DNA from: Legionella londiniensis
Lineage (GTDB): Bacteria; Pseudomonadota; Gammaproteobacteria; Legionellales; Legionellaceae
Reading direction: 5' to 3'
Length of the DNA stretch: 64,000 nucleotides
NCBI RefSeq assembly: GCF_001467825.1
Contig: NZ_LNYK01000010.1
Span: forward strand, 1 to 64,000
Position 1 is the stretch's first letter. The number at the start of each line of letters is the position of its first letter. This document shows, in pieces, positions 27,823-35,280 of the stretch. The translations under genes were made by a program, and so were the position numbers. The notes under the pieces were generated by a model that saw only the letters and a list, made by a program, of their open reading frames with translations, did not search any database and was not told where the DNA came from.

Positions 27823-27850
27823 ATCATAACAACTTTATAAACTTCTGCAA
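27823..27850 (-). promoter_or_regulatory. Sigma-70-like promoter for the repeat protein
   Basis: On the minus strand, TTGCAG (27845-27850), a 16-base spacer and TATGAT (27823-27828), about 30 bases before the ATG at 27793. An AAGGAGAG ribosome site lies between. No PmrA-type direct repeat is visible. Confidence 0.55.
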
Positions 27851-27954
27851 TTGTTTCAGTCTCTTACAAATTGATCTGGCGTGGGGTGTAAATCATCCTG
27901 ATTTTTGCAAATCTAAAAGAGAAGTTTTCGAAGCTTTGGAAGACACTTTTCAGT

Positions 27955-28968
27955 CTATTCAAACGACAAATCACACACCAGCTCACGAAGGACAGTCGTT
28001 GCAAATCCCCCTTTTGGCAAGATAAAGGACATTGTATTATCCCTGAATTGAAATTGACTCGGATAGAGTACCATTGAGCGGTATGATTTTTTTAATCCAT
28101 GCTCCTCGAGTTTCAGACACCATTCTTGCCAAGGTTCAAGCGCTTTGCTTTCAAGGTCAAGCGCGTCATCCTGGATGCGTTTTTTATCCTGACCCCAAAG
28201 CGGTGCCGTAGGATAAATATCACGCGCGCTTACGCGACGCTTAATTTCATCGTCAACTTCATCTAATCGGAAAATACTGTTAGTACCTGAAAGCATCATC
28301 AGATCACCGTTCACCGGCTGATCCCAGCAATCATTTAAAACACGGTAACTCAACACTTGATTAAATAAAAATGCCCGCGCTGCTGAATAATAGATGCTCC
28401 GTAAATGACGGTTTTTTACTTTTTTATTTTCAAACAATAAACTATAGGCATGGTTTAAATTACTGCATTGATTTCCAAACCGCTGCGGCCCAAAATAATT
28501 CGGCACGCCTCTTTTTATAATCTGCCGGATCCGCATATTGATGTCAGACTGGTCACATTGAAAATCCTGAATTTTGATAGAGAAGCGGTTTTCTTTTAAA
28601 GCGCCAATTTTGAGTTTTTTATGATGACGCACCGCTTTTAGCAGATGATAATTTTCTGAATTGAGCTGATTGAGATCAGGATCAGGCATACCAGGCAAAT
28701 GCACGCTAAACCACTGTATGGTTCGCGCAAATTTATCTTTAAGGCCGGCATAAGATATGCGGTTTATATCTACTGCCAATTTTTGTGAAAGAATCCTAAT
28801 CATTTCTTCAGTAGTCAGTAACTTTTTTTCAATCTGAAGAAATAAATGCTCCCCTTCGCCTGCAGGTTCAAACCCTAAAATTTCCTCAACGAAAAAATCT
28901 TCCGGACAAGCTTTAATTTTACCGCTTGATTTAGGACTGCCATAAGCAAATGCTAATTCATGCATCAT
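27955..28968 (-). CDS. truD: tRNA pseudouridine(13) synthase
   Basis: Modifies U13 of tRNA-Glu. 337 residues. The TruD motif I with catalytic Asp is AGLKDKFARTIQ (about residue 75-86), and the family's GVPNYFGPQRFG segment is at about 155. Two adjacent ATGs at 28968 and 28965; neither has a strong ribosome site. It is followed by a 160-base gap and the effector candidate on the same strand, and is divergent from the exchanger gene. Confidence 0.93.
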   Translation of the reverse strand: MMHELAFAYGSPKSSGKIKACPEDFFVEEILGFEPAGEGEHLFLQIEKKLLTTEEMIRILSQKLAVDINRISYAGLKDKFARTIQWFSVHLPGMPDPDLNQLNSENYHLLKAVRHHKKLKIGALKENRFSIKIQDFQCDQSDINMRIRQIIKRGVPNYFGPQRFGNQCSNLNHAYSLLFENKKVKNRHLRSIYYSAARAFLFNQVLSYRVLNDCWDQPVNGDLMMLSGTNSIFRLDEVDDEIKRRVSARDIYPTAPLWGQDKKRIQDDALDLESKALEPWQEWCLKLEEHGLKKSYRSMVLYPSQFQFRDNTMSFILPKGGFATTVLRELVCDLSFE

Positions 28969-29122
28969 AGGAAACTCAGTAACTGATGTAATTAAATTTA
29001 AAGGATCAACCAGCAGGCATTATTTTAATTTCGGCCTATTTTTAAATCAATTTATTCATTATTCGAGCTTATTGCTGATCCCAGGAAAGCATAAAAAGCT
29101 ATATGAGACAGATTTTACCCTA

Positions 29123-29131
29123 TGCTATAAT
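29123..29131 (+). promoter_or_regulatory. Extended -10 promoter upstream of exchanger
   Basis: TG-C-TATAAT (TG at 29123-29124, TATAAT at 29126-29131), a near-perfect extended -10, about 30 bases before the leader frame at 29167. The -35 is weak. The rest of the 255-base gap to truD is AT-rich without visible features. Confidence 0.5.
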
Positions 29132-29166
29132 AATGATGCATTTCTATATACATTACAGGGATTAGT

Positions 29167-29223
29167 ATGAATCGACAGGAAAAAAAGAATACGGTAAAAG
29201 AAACCGCACTCAATCGTATATAA
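29167..29223 (+). CDS. 18-codon leader frame ahead of the exchanger
   Basis: ATG with an AGGGA ribosome site 6 bases upstream encodes 18 residues rich in Lys, Asn and Thr, ending in TAA immediately before the exchanger ATG and in the same frame. The exchanger has no ribosome site of its own outside this frame. It may be a leader peptide that couples translation, or an N-terminal extension cut by a stop codon. Confidence 0.4.
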   Translation: MNRQEKKNTVKETALNRI

Positions 29224-30189
29224 ATGCTTTTATCATCAACAGCTTTTATTTTAGGGTTAGCTGCGCTTTTTTGGAGTGCTGAACGATTTATACGAAGCGC
29301 GGCATATGCTGCAAAATATTTTCATCTCCCCCCCTTGCTTATCGGTATGGTTATTGTCGGCTTCGGAACTTCTGTTCCTGAACTTGCCGTTTCCATATTG
29401 GCCGCAGCTCAGGGAAATCCAGGCATTGCTATCGGAAATGCCTACGGTTCAAATATTATTAACATTGCGCTCATCCTTGGCCTAACTGCCCTGCTCAGCC
29501 CTGTCATTGTCCATTCATCAGTCATTCGCCAAGAATTGCCTATTCTAATCGGGACTACAGGTTTGTCCATATGGTTACTTTGGGATATGAGAATCTCAAG
29601 GCTTGATTCTTTATTGCTACTCATTTTGTTTTTTGGGTTAATTTGCTGGAATATCCTGCAAGGGATAAAAAAGCACAATGATGCCTTGGAAATCGAAGTC
29701 GCTCATGAACTGGCCCAGTATCAATTAACCATTCAACAGGCGATGATGTGGCTAATCACCGGATTAATTCTGCTGATAATCAGTTCCAGGGTACTGCTGT
29801 GGGGCGCAGTCAATATTGCTCATCAATTTGGCATCAATGAAACGATCATTGGGTTGACGATAGTCGCTTTTGGAACATCTTTACCAGAGCTTGCGTCCTC
29901 CATCATTGCTGTACAAAAAAATGAACATGATCTTGCTTTAGGCAATATTATTGGTTCAAATTTATTCAATACATTAGCTGTCGTTGGCTTCGCGGGCATT
30001 ATATCACCGATGGCGGTAGAGCCTTCAGTTCTTTACAGGGATATGCCTGTGATGAGTTCGCTTACGGTTTTTTTATTTATCAGTTGCTTTAGTATTAAAA
30101 AACCGGGGTTCATTAACCGTTTTGAAGGTTTGATATTACTGATTACTTATTTTCTTTATACCGCATTTCTTATATATACCCTATTTTGA
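29224..30189 (+). CDS. Na+/Ca2+ exchanger family protein (YrbG-like)
   Basis: CaCA-superfamily cation antiporter, 321 residues, ten hydrophobic helices in two inverted halves. The duplicated alpha repeats are clear: GFGTSVPELAVS with GNAYGSNIINIAL (about residues 39-81) and AFGTSLPELASS with GNIIGSNLFNTLA (about 218-255). They carry the acidic and Asn residues of the ion site. Probably sodium or proton coupled calcium export; substrate inferred from family. Convergent with the OXA gene; 137 bases between show no terminator. Confidence 0.87.
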   Translation: MLLSSTAFILGLAALFWSAERFIRSAAYAAKYFHLPPLLIGMVIVGFGTSVPELAVSILAAAQGNPGIAIGNAYGSNIINIALILGLTALLSPVIVHSSVIRQELPILIGTTGLSIWLLWDMRISRLDSLLLLILFFGLICWNILQGIKKHNDALEIEVAHELAQYQLTIQQAMMWLITGLILLIISSRVLLWGAVNIAHQFGINETIIGLTIVAFGTSLPELASSIIAVQKNEHDLALGNIIGSNLFNTLAVVGFAGIISPMAVEPSVLYRDMPVMSSLTVFLFISCFSIKKPGFINRFEGLILLITYFLYTAFLIYTLF

Positions 30190-30326
30190 TTGCAAAAAAC
30201 TCTCTGATTGTACCGGGCTCGGAATAAGATCATGCCGTTTTGATTCAATCCTGTCTTTCTAAAATATCTGAAGTTTTTTCTATTAAGAGATAAAATGAAC
30301 CAGAGGCATACGGACAGATGGTTTTC

Positions 30327-31178
30327 CTAAGACTCATGGTTTAAAAAGTAATTGTTCAAAACCTCTAAAACAAGAGGTTTTAGAATTTGGCTGCCTGCAA
30401 ATTGATTTTGCTCTTTATGAGGAGGATATTTATCGGTTAAATTACCAACAAAGATGTATTTTTGGGTGCCATTCTCAATAAATCCTATAAACCAGCCATC
30501 ACGTAAAGTATGATCATCTGTTGTTAAATCAGCCTTATGAATCCCAGATCCTGTTTTGCCAAATAATGCCGCTCCATTTTTTATCCTGCCAAGATACATG
30601 TTTTGTTCAGTATTGATCAGTGCTTGATTTGATACAGGGAGCTTTCCAGTTAACATATTCTTTATAAATTCAAGTTGTTCATTTGCGGATATTTTCAAAC
30701 TGCTGGATAACCATGCCCTGCTTAAGCCATTATTGAGGCCAGGATCGCCTGTGAAATCCTGATTACCGTAATTAAAATCTGCCAGATATTGTTTGATATT
30801 CGCTAAGCCGAGCTTTGGTGTGATTTCTTGCGAAACCCATACGGCAGAATTTTCAAGCCAGCTTCTTGGATTTTGATTTTGATTCCAGGCAGGCAATTCC
30901 CTTTGTTTGCCGTCCCAAAGAAATACAGTTTGCCGCGTAATGACTTTTTGATCAAAAGCCATTAAAGATAAGGCAATTTTGAATGTGGAATCTGGCGCTA
31001 TTCTTTGCTTACAACGTTCATTCGGATTATGGTGTAAAAGGATTTTGTTCTGATTGAGGCTGTAGAGAATAAAACAAACATCATACTCCTTAAACTTATC
31101 TGCCATGTAAGAGTCAATAGTTTGTGCGCTAACAACATGATTCAGCATGACTATGATGCACATAGAAAGAAATTTCAT
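30327..31178 (-). CDS. Class D (OXA-type) beta-lactamase
   Basis: Serine beta-lactamase, 283 residues with a signal peptide (about 1-18) for export to the periplasm. All class D elements are present: active-site Ser64 and the lysine that becomes carboxylated, Lys67, in STFK; Ser-Ala-Val at 111-113; YGN at 137-139; KTG at 208-210; and a GWFIG strand after it. The overall sequence resembles the intrinsic Legionella OXA-29/LoxA enzymes, by memory, not alignment. It starts 46 bases downstream of the giant hydrolase-GT gene on the same strand. No mobile element flanks it, so it looks resident. Spectrum cannot be told from sequence alone. Confidence 0.92.
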   Translation of the reverse strand: MKFLSMCIIVMLNHVVSAQTIDSYMADKFKEYDVCFILYSLNQNKILLHHNPNERCKQRIAPDSTFKIALSLMAFDQKVITRQTVFLWDGKQRELPAWNQNQNPRSWLENSAVWVSQEITPKLGLANIKQYLADFNYGNQDFTGDPGLNNGLSRAWLSSSLKISANEQLEFIKNMLTGKLPVSNQALINTEQNMYLGRIKNGAALFGKTGSGIHKADLTTDDHTLRDGWFIGFIENGTQKYIFVGNLTDKYPPHKEQNQFAGSQILKPLVLEVLNNYFLNHES

Positions 31179-31224
31179 TTTTTATGATTCCTTTTTGCCG
31201 CTTCTTACAGGCAAATCATTTAAA

Positions 31225-34200
31225 TTAAAGATTTTTAAAACATGGCTCAGACTCATTGGAGGAAATGTTTCTAGTCCTATTTTGAGCTGGGGCAAACAGG
31301 CTTAATTGGGGAAGTGAACTTTCTCTTTTTGCATCAATACCATCACTTTTGTTCGCTTGAGATTTGAATTGGTTTTTTTTGTTATTTAACTGTAATTCTC
31401 TTTCGTTTCTCTGCACTCTACTGCTTGCGTTTAGTAATTGAGGAATGATCCTAACTTCATTCGCCTGATTATCCAAAGCCCCCAAACCTTGTTCCGGGGA
31501 AGTCTTGTAAACATTTGCTCCCTTTTGGGATAAAAACCGTATCAAAGAATCTGCGTTACTGTCTTCCCAGCTGACGCCTGAAGTGAAATCACTATCAGGA
31601 GTATTTTCATAATGGATAAATACGGCCTTATCAGGTAAAACAGGCATAGACATCTGCTCCATCACACTTAGTCCCCCGCCGCGAATCACCACGCAATTGC
31701 TGCGGGTCATAATCGGTGCCATTTCCTGATCAGTCTGATGGCCAAGAAGAACCAGCTTATTCCTGATGTTGACTTGTTCGACAGAAGAATATGTTTTAAT
31801 AATCTCTTCAACCTTCCTTGAAATATGCTGGTTTAGTCCGCCAAAAATAAAAATATGATCATAATCTTTTTCAAGGAGGCATTTCACATAGTCTACAGTG
31901 GCAGTAGCTGCCAATGAGCCAATCATGATGGATGCAACTTTCGCGTTGGGATTAATAGTTATTTCTTTCAAACTGTAACTGGATGATTTTTCATCCTCAA
32001 ATAATCGATAACCAAGTGTTACCGGTTGGTCTGTCACGGCAAAATTTTTTAAATTATCATCCTTAAAACCTTCCCTGACTAGCGGATTTTTAAGGGGATC
32101 AATATTATGAACCGCTTTAAAGCTCTGCTCCTGTCCAAAATAGGCAGCTTCCATGCATTCACTGATATTCACTGCATGTATTTCAAGCAACTGCTGCTGC
32201 CTGGATGACAAGTCATCCAAATTTTCCATAAAATTCGTGCAACCTGGCTCAGGTAAATCAGTTAAGTATTGATCAATATAAATGGAAGGGTAACCTGTTT
32301 TCTTGTTCCTGTTAAACGCAGGCAAAAATTCTCTATTATAATAATCTACAGCATCACATAACGCTTTTAACGAAAGGGCTTGAGTTGAAACTACCCTGGT
32401 AAATGGAGTCTTATTCGTGGCTGCTGTAATTAATAGATCCAGTGTTTTATGATAAACCGAATGATAATTATTTTCTTCAACGGAAGATTTGTTTGTCAAA
32501 AGCTTCTTTAAACTTTTTGTGCTTAAGGATAAGTGGCTGGCATTGTTTAACGCGGTAAACTCATAGCCTGCATCATAACAATCCTTCAATACATCTATAT
32601 AAGGGCGATGTATAGGTTTAACAGTCTCTCCTTCCTTACATTGCTCCATTTGCTGAATTTTAGACATTTGATCCCAAAAGGTATCATAATCCGGCAAATC
32701 GGGATAACCAATCCAGTTCAGAATAAAACCAACAATTGCCCCAATCACAGGAACAGAATTTATCCATAATGCTGCTCGTAAAAAAATAGCAGTTAACGAA
32801 TAAGGTTTATCTTGATACAGTTCGGCTCGATGCTGCGTAATAACAACAGATGGGTTATCTTTTTGAAGTTTATTAATAATTCCCTGGGCAGCCGAAATAT
32901 GACCCGCCCCTCCGCTGCAGGAAAAAATTAGCGGACGCTCAACAATATTGGATGGGATGCTTATCATGTCATCCGCGCGATTTTCCACTTTCACTTCCAT
33001 AGAATGGCTGGTTTTCTCGAACTCGAATTTCTGTTTCAGCTGATTAATAAAATAGTCATGATTCGTGTATTCCTCCCGATGGCCTAATTCGGCTATCAGA
33101 TCGGTTCGCGATATAAAATGCGGCCCACGATACCCGGGCCTTTTAATAACATCATATTTAGGCTTGAAGTTAGGGGAACATTCCGAGCCTTCGCGCCCAT
33201 CTTCCATTGACGCAATGGAACTCAACTGATCATGGATGATGCCGTCATATACATGTTGTTCATTGTCGCGAACAACAGAATAAATCTTGTCTTCATCTGG
33301 AATTTTTTCCCATGCGCTGGCAGCATCAACATGCCAGCCCGCTAGCCATAAAACAGGCGCGCTAATCAGATAGGCAATACCCGCTAATACAAAGCGTAAA
33401 TAAGTTAATGGGTTCCACCAGTTAGCATTTTGTATTTCAGGTGCAATAAAACCAAATATCAAGCGGGGTAAAGAACGAAATGAACGTTCATTATTCAGTT
33501 TAACCTTATTTCCCTGGCTATGGAGTTCAGCTGCGGCAATGGTTGCTATAGCGCCGCCCAAAGACATGCCATCGAGACAAATGTTCTCAGGCCTTGCTCC
33601 AAGAGCTGTTAACCGCTCTACTTGAGCCCGGACATCATCAACCATATTCTTCAAAGTCCAGATTTGGCCTCGGCTATAATCAGTGCCTCGATAATTAAAG
33701 CTTATGGCGGTCGCGCCTAAATTTGTTGCTGTATATTTTAAATCCTTAATCCAATTAATATAGTTTTGATCGCGGGCAAGGCAGGTGATAACAAATTTTC
33801 TATCACGCATGTCCTTTAGGTTTTCTCCAGGAGCTGAAATTTGCACAGAATCGAGCTCAGCATTATCAGGCGTTTTTAAACTGAAAAATTCAATATTATT
33901 CTTTTTTGCATCTTTGTAAGCTTTCGCGCCATATTTATTGTCCAGCTGTTCATAAACATAGGCCCGCATCTTTACATCTAAAAATTCCATCCCTTTTAAA
34001 TGAATATGAGACCAGTCAAATTTCCGATTGACACAGTTTTTTTCAGTGCAAGTGCCGTTGATTAGGTTATCAATTTTATCCAGTATCGAATCAACATATG
34101 CCTTATCTTTTTCATTTTCGTAGCAGAGCCTGTTTCTTAATCCGGAAGATAACCCTATGCTGCTTTTCAGTTTAATCAGCATATCATCCAGCCACTTTAT

Positions 34201-34449
34201 TGATGGCTGCTTGTTAAAATTAACAACTGCTATATCCTCTTCAGGTTGATTACTGGTTTTTGTAATATGAATGGTTCGTTGTTTTGGAACGAAGCGGTAG
34301 TTAACCACCAGGTGGGCAATATGCTGCGCCAGAAAAAAAGAAATAATCCAGTTGAATATCTTTAAAGGGAGTAATAGAAAATTGAGCAAAGTTCGCCATA
34401 AGGAAAGCTTTTCTTGATTTAATGTATAATAATAGTGCTTTTTATCCAT
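31225..34449 (-). CDS. SidB/SdbA-like alpha/beta hydrolase fused to a GT-B glycosyltransferase-like domain; candidate Dot/Icm effector
   Basis: 1074 residues, two apparent enzymes in one chain. A hydrophobic hairpin or membrane-active segment lies at residues 21-48. An alpha/beta hydrolase follows at about 215-470: nucleophile elbow GMSLGG with Ser296, an upstream FNYRGTDYSRG segment, and a candidate catalytic His near 464 (NHDYF). Hydrophobic stretches at about 349-371 and 553-580 might be membrane contacts. The second half starts SCSGGAGHISAAQ (510-522), like the nucleotide-sugar loop of MurG/MGDG synthase, and contains FIFGGLNQHIS (867-877) and VIRGGGLSVMEQ (921-932), the C-terminal half of a GT-B fold. 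The last 70 residues are disordered and polar. The hydrolase part recalls Legionella SidB/SdbA; substrates are unknown. -10 TATAAT at 34497-34502. Confidence 0.72.
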   Translation of the reverse strand: MDKKHYYYTLNQEKLSLWRTLLNFLLLPLKIFNWIISFFLAQHIAHLVVNYRFVPKQRTIHITKTSNQPEEDIAVVNFNKQPSIKWLDDMLIKLKSSIGLSSGLRNRLCYENEKDKAYVDSILDKIDNLINGTCTEKNCVNRKFDWSHIHLKGMEFLDVKMRAYVYEQLDNKYGAKAYKDAKKNNIEFFSLKTPDNAELDSVQISAPGENLKDMRDRKFVITCLARDQNYINWIKDLKYTATNLGATAISFNYRGTDYSRGQIWTLKNMVDDVRAQVERLTALGARPENICLDGMSLGGAIATIAAAELHSQGNKVKLNNERSFRSLPRLIFGFIAPEIQNANWWNPLTYLRFVLAGIAYLISAPVLWLAGWHVDAASAWEKIPDEDKIYSVVRDNEQHVYDGIIHDQLSSIASMEDGREGSECSPNFKPKYDVIKRPGYRGPHFISRTDLIAELGHREEYTNHDYFINQLKQKFEFEKTSHSMEVKVENRADDMISIPSNIVERPLIFSCSGGAGHISAAQGIINKLQKDNPSVVITQHRAELYQDKPYSLTAIFLRAALWINSVPVIGAIVGFILNWIGYPDLPDYDTFWDQMSKIQQMEQCKEGETVKPIHRPYIDVLKDCYDAGYEFTALNNASHLSLSTKSLKKLLTNKSSVEENNYHSVYHKTLDLLITAATNKTPFTRVVSTQALSLKALCDAVDYYNREFLPAFNRNKKTGYPSIYIDQYLTDLPEPGCTNFMENLDDLSSRQQQLLEIHAVNISECMEAAYFGQEQSFKAVHNIDPLKNPLVREGFKDDNLKNFAVTDQPVTLGYRLFEDEKSSSYSLKEITINPNAKVASIMIGSLAATATVDYVKCLLEKDYDHIFIFGGLNQHISRKVEEIIKTYSSVEQVNIRNKLVLLGHQTDQEMAPIMTRSNCVVIRGGGLSVMEQMSMPVLPDKAVFIHYENTPDSDFTSGVSWEDSNADSLIRFLSQKGANVYKTSPEQGLGALDNQANEVRIIPQLLNASSRVQRNERELQLNNKKNQFKSQANKSDGIDAKRESSLPQLSLFAPAQNRTRNISSNESEPCFKNL

Positions 34450-34496
34450 AAAATGGCCATCTAGTCAGAATTTAAATTAAAAATTAAAACCAGGCG

Positions 34497-34502
34497 ATTA
34501 TA
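34497..34502 (-). promoter_or_regulatory. -10 element for the hydrolase-GT gene
   Basis: TATAAT on the minus strand about 48 bases before the ATG at 34449. The -35 is poor (TGCCAA at 17 bases), which suggests activator dependence or growth-phase control. Nearby TTAATTT repeats are discussed under rejected items. Confidence 0.4.
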
Positions 34503-34579
34503 ATAAAAGACAGGAAAAATTGGCACTATTTTTTCAATATGAGCTTCTCGTAGACACTTTCTTCGGATCGTATTGCCTC

Positions 34580-34601
34580 TACCCTATTGATAAATAGGGT
34601 A
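34580..34601. promoter_or_regulatory. Perfect palindrome upstream of the hydrolase-GT gene
   Basis: TACCCTATT-GATA-AATAGGGTA, nine perfect pairs around a four-base loop, in the 207-base gap between the small membrane protein and the hydrolase-GT gene. Both genes are on the minus strand. On that strand no U-tract follows, so an operator is as likely as a terminator of the upstream gene. Confidence 0.4.
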
Positions 34602-34656
34602 AGTTATTTTTAATAACCTTAACGATTCCTTGTTCATTTATGTATACGACCAGAGG

Positions 34657-35142
34657 CTACTGACACTCCCAAATAAATAATTTTTTAAATTTCTCCCAAA
34701 AAGATTCTCCAAGCACAAAAAATCCGGTAATGGTAATCAGATCCAGGATAAAATGGGTCAACAAATACGCCCGGTTGCCTAAAATTAAAATCAATCGCGG
34801 AGCAAAATAAGTTGCAAGCCAACTGATAACAATGCTTCCAAAAAATAACCACAAACCCACTTTATATTGAACTTTCCCGACAGGCTTTACCGGCCGCTTT
34901 ACTCTAAACCAGTCTTTTATTTTTTGCTTGATTGCCGTAATTGCTTCTTTTCCAGCCAAAGCCGCGCCTAAAATCAGAAACAATTCCGGCCCTCCTACCA
35001 AAAAAAAGCCAATTAAAGTGGCAGAGTAACTTGCGGATAAATGAAACATGGGAACCAAAAACGTCCCAAGCGGTAAAATGCAACCTAATACAATTAAAAA
35101 TATACCTGTTTTATATCGAATGGTTGTTTTTTGCTTTGTCAT
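34657..35142 (-). CDS. Four-helix membrane protein with duplicated 'transporter suffix'-like module
   Basis: 161 residues from the ATG at 35142 (AAGG seven bases upstream); an alternative start at 35166 lacks a ribosome site. Two halves look alike: YKTGIFLIVLGCILPLGT...GGPELFLILGAALAGKEAI then a basic amphipathic segment ending KIKDWF, and YKVGLWLFFGSIVISWLAT... ITGFFVLGESF then KKLF. Each half has two helices. The GGPE/GKE pattern recalls small proteins annotated as transporter suffix domain; function unknown. Divergent from the SLC13 permease. Confidence 0.6.
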   Translation of the reverse strand: MTKQKTTIRYKTGIFLIVLGCILPLGTFLVPMFHLSASYSATLIGFFLVGGPELFLILGAALAGKEAITAIKQKIKDWFRVKRPVKPVGKVQYKVGLWLFFGSIVISWLATYFAPRLILILGNRAYLLTHFILDLITITGFFVLGESFWEKFKKLFIWECQ

Positions 35143-35280
35143 CGCAGGCCTTGAAATTGTAAACAATAAGAATTAATTGGAATTTAAAATTTTCCAGTGC
35201 AAATTACTAAATTTGGCTTATCTATGTAATACTATTATCTCTAATTTCTTTTATTGCAAGCGCTTAAAAAAGGGATGTGC

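Noticed and set aside
30327-31178. OXA gene as part of a mobile resistance cassette
   Set aside because: No integrase, attC-like site, insertion sequence or base-composition break is visible around it.
34455-34500. TTAATTT direct repeats upstream of the hydrolase-GT gene as a PmrA box
   Set aside because: The two copies are only about eight bases apart, not eleven, and lack the leading C; AT-richness explains them better.
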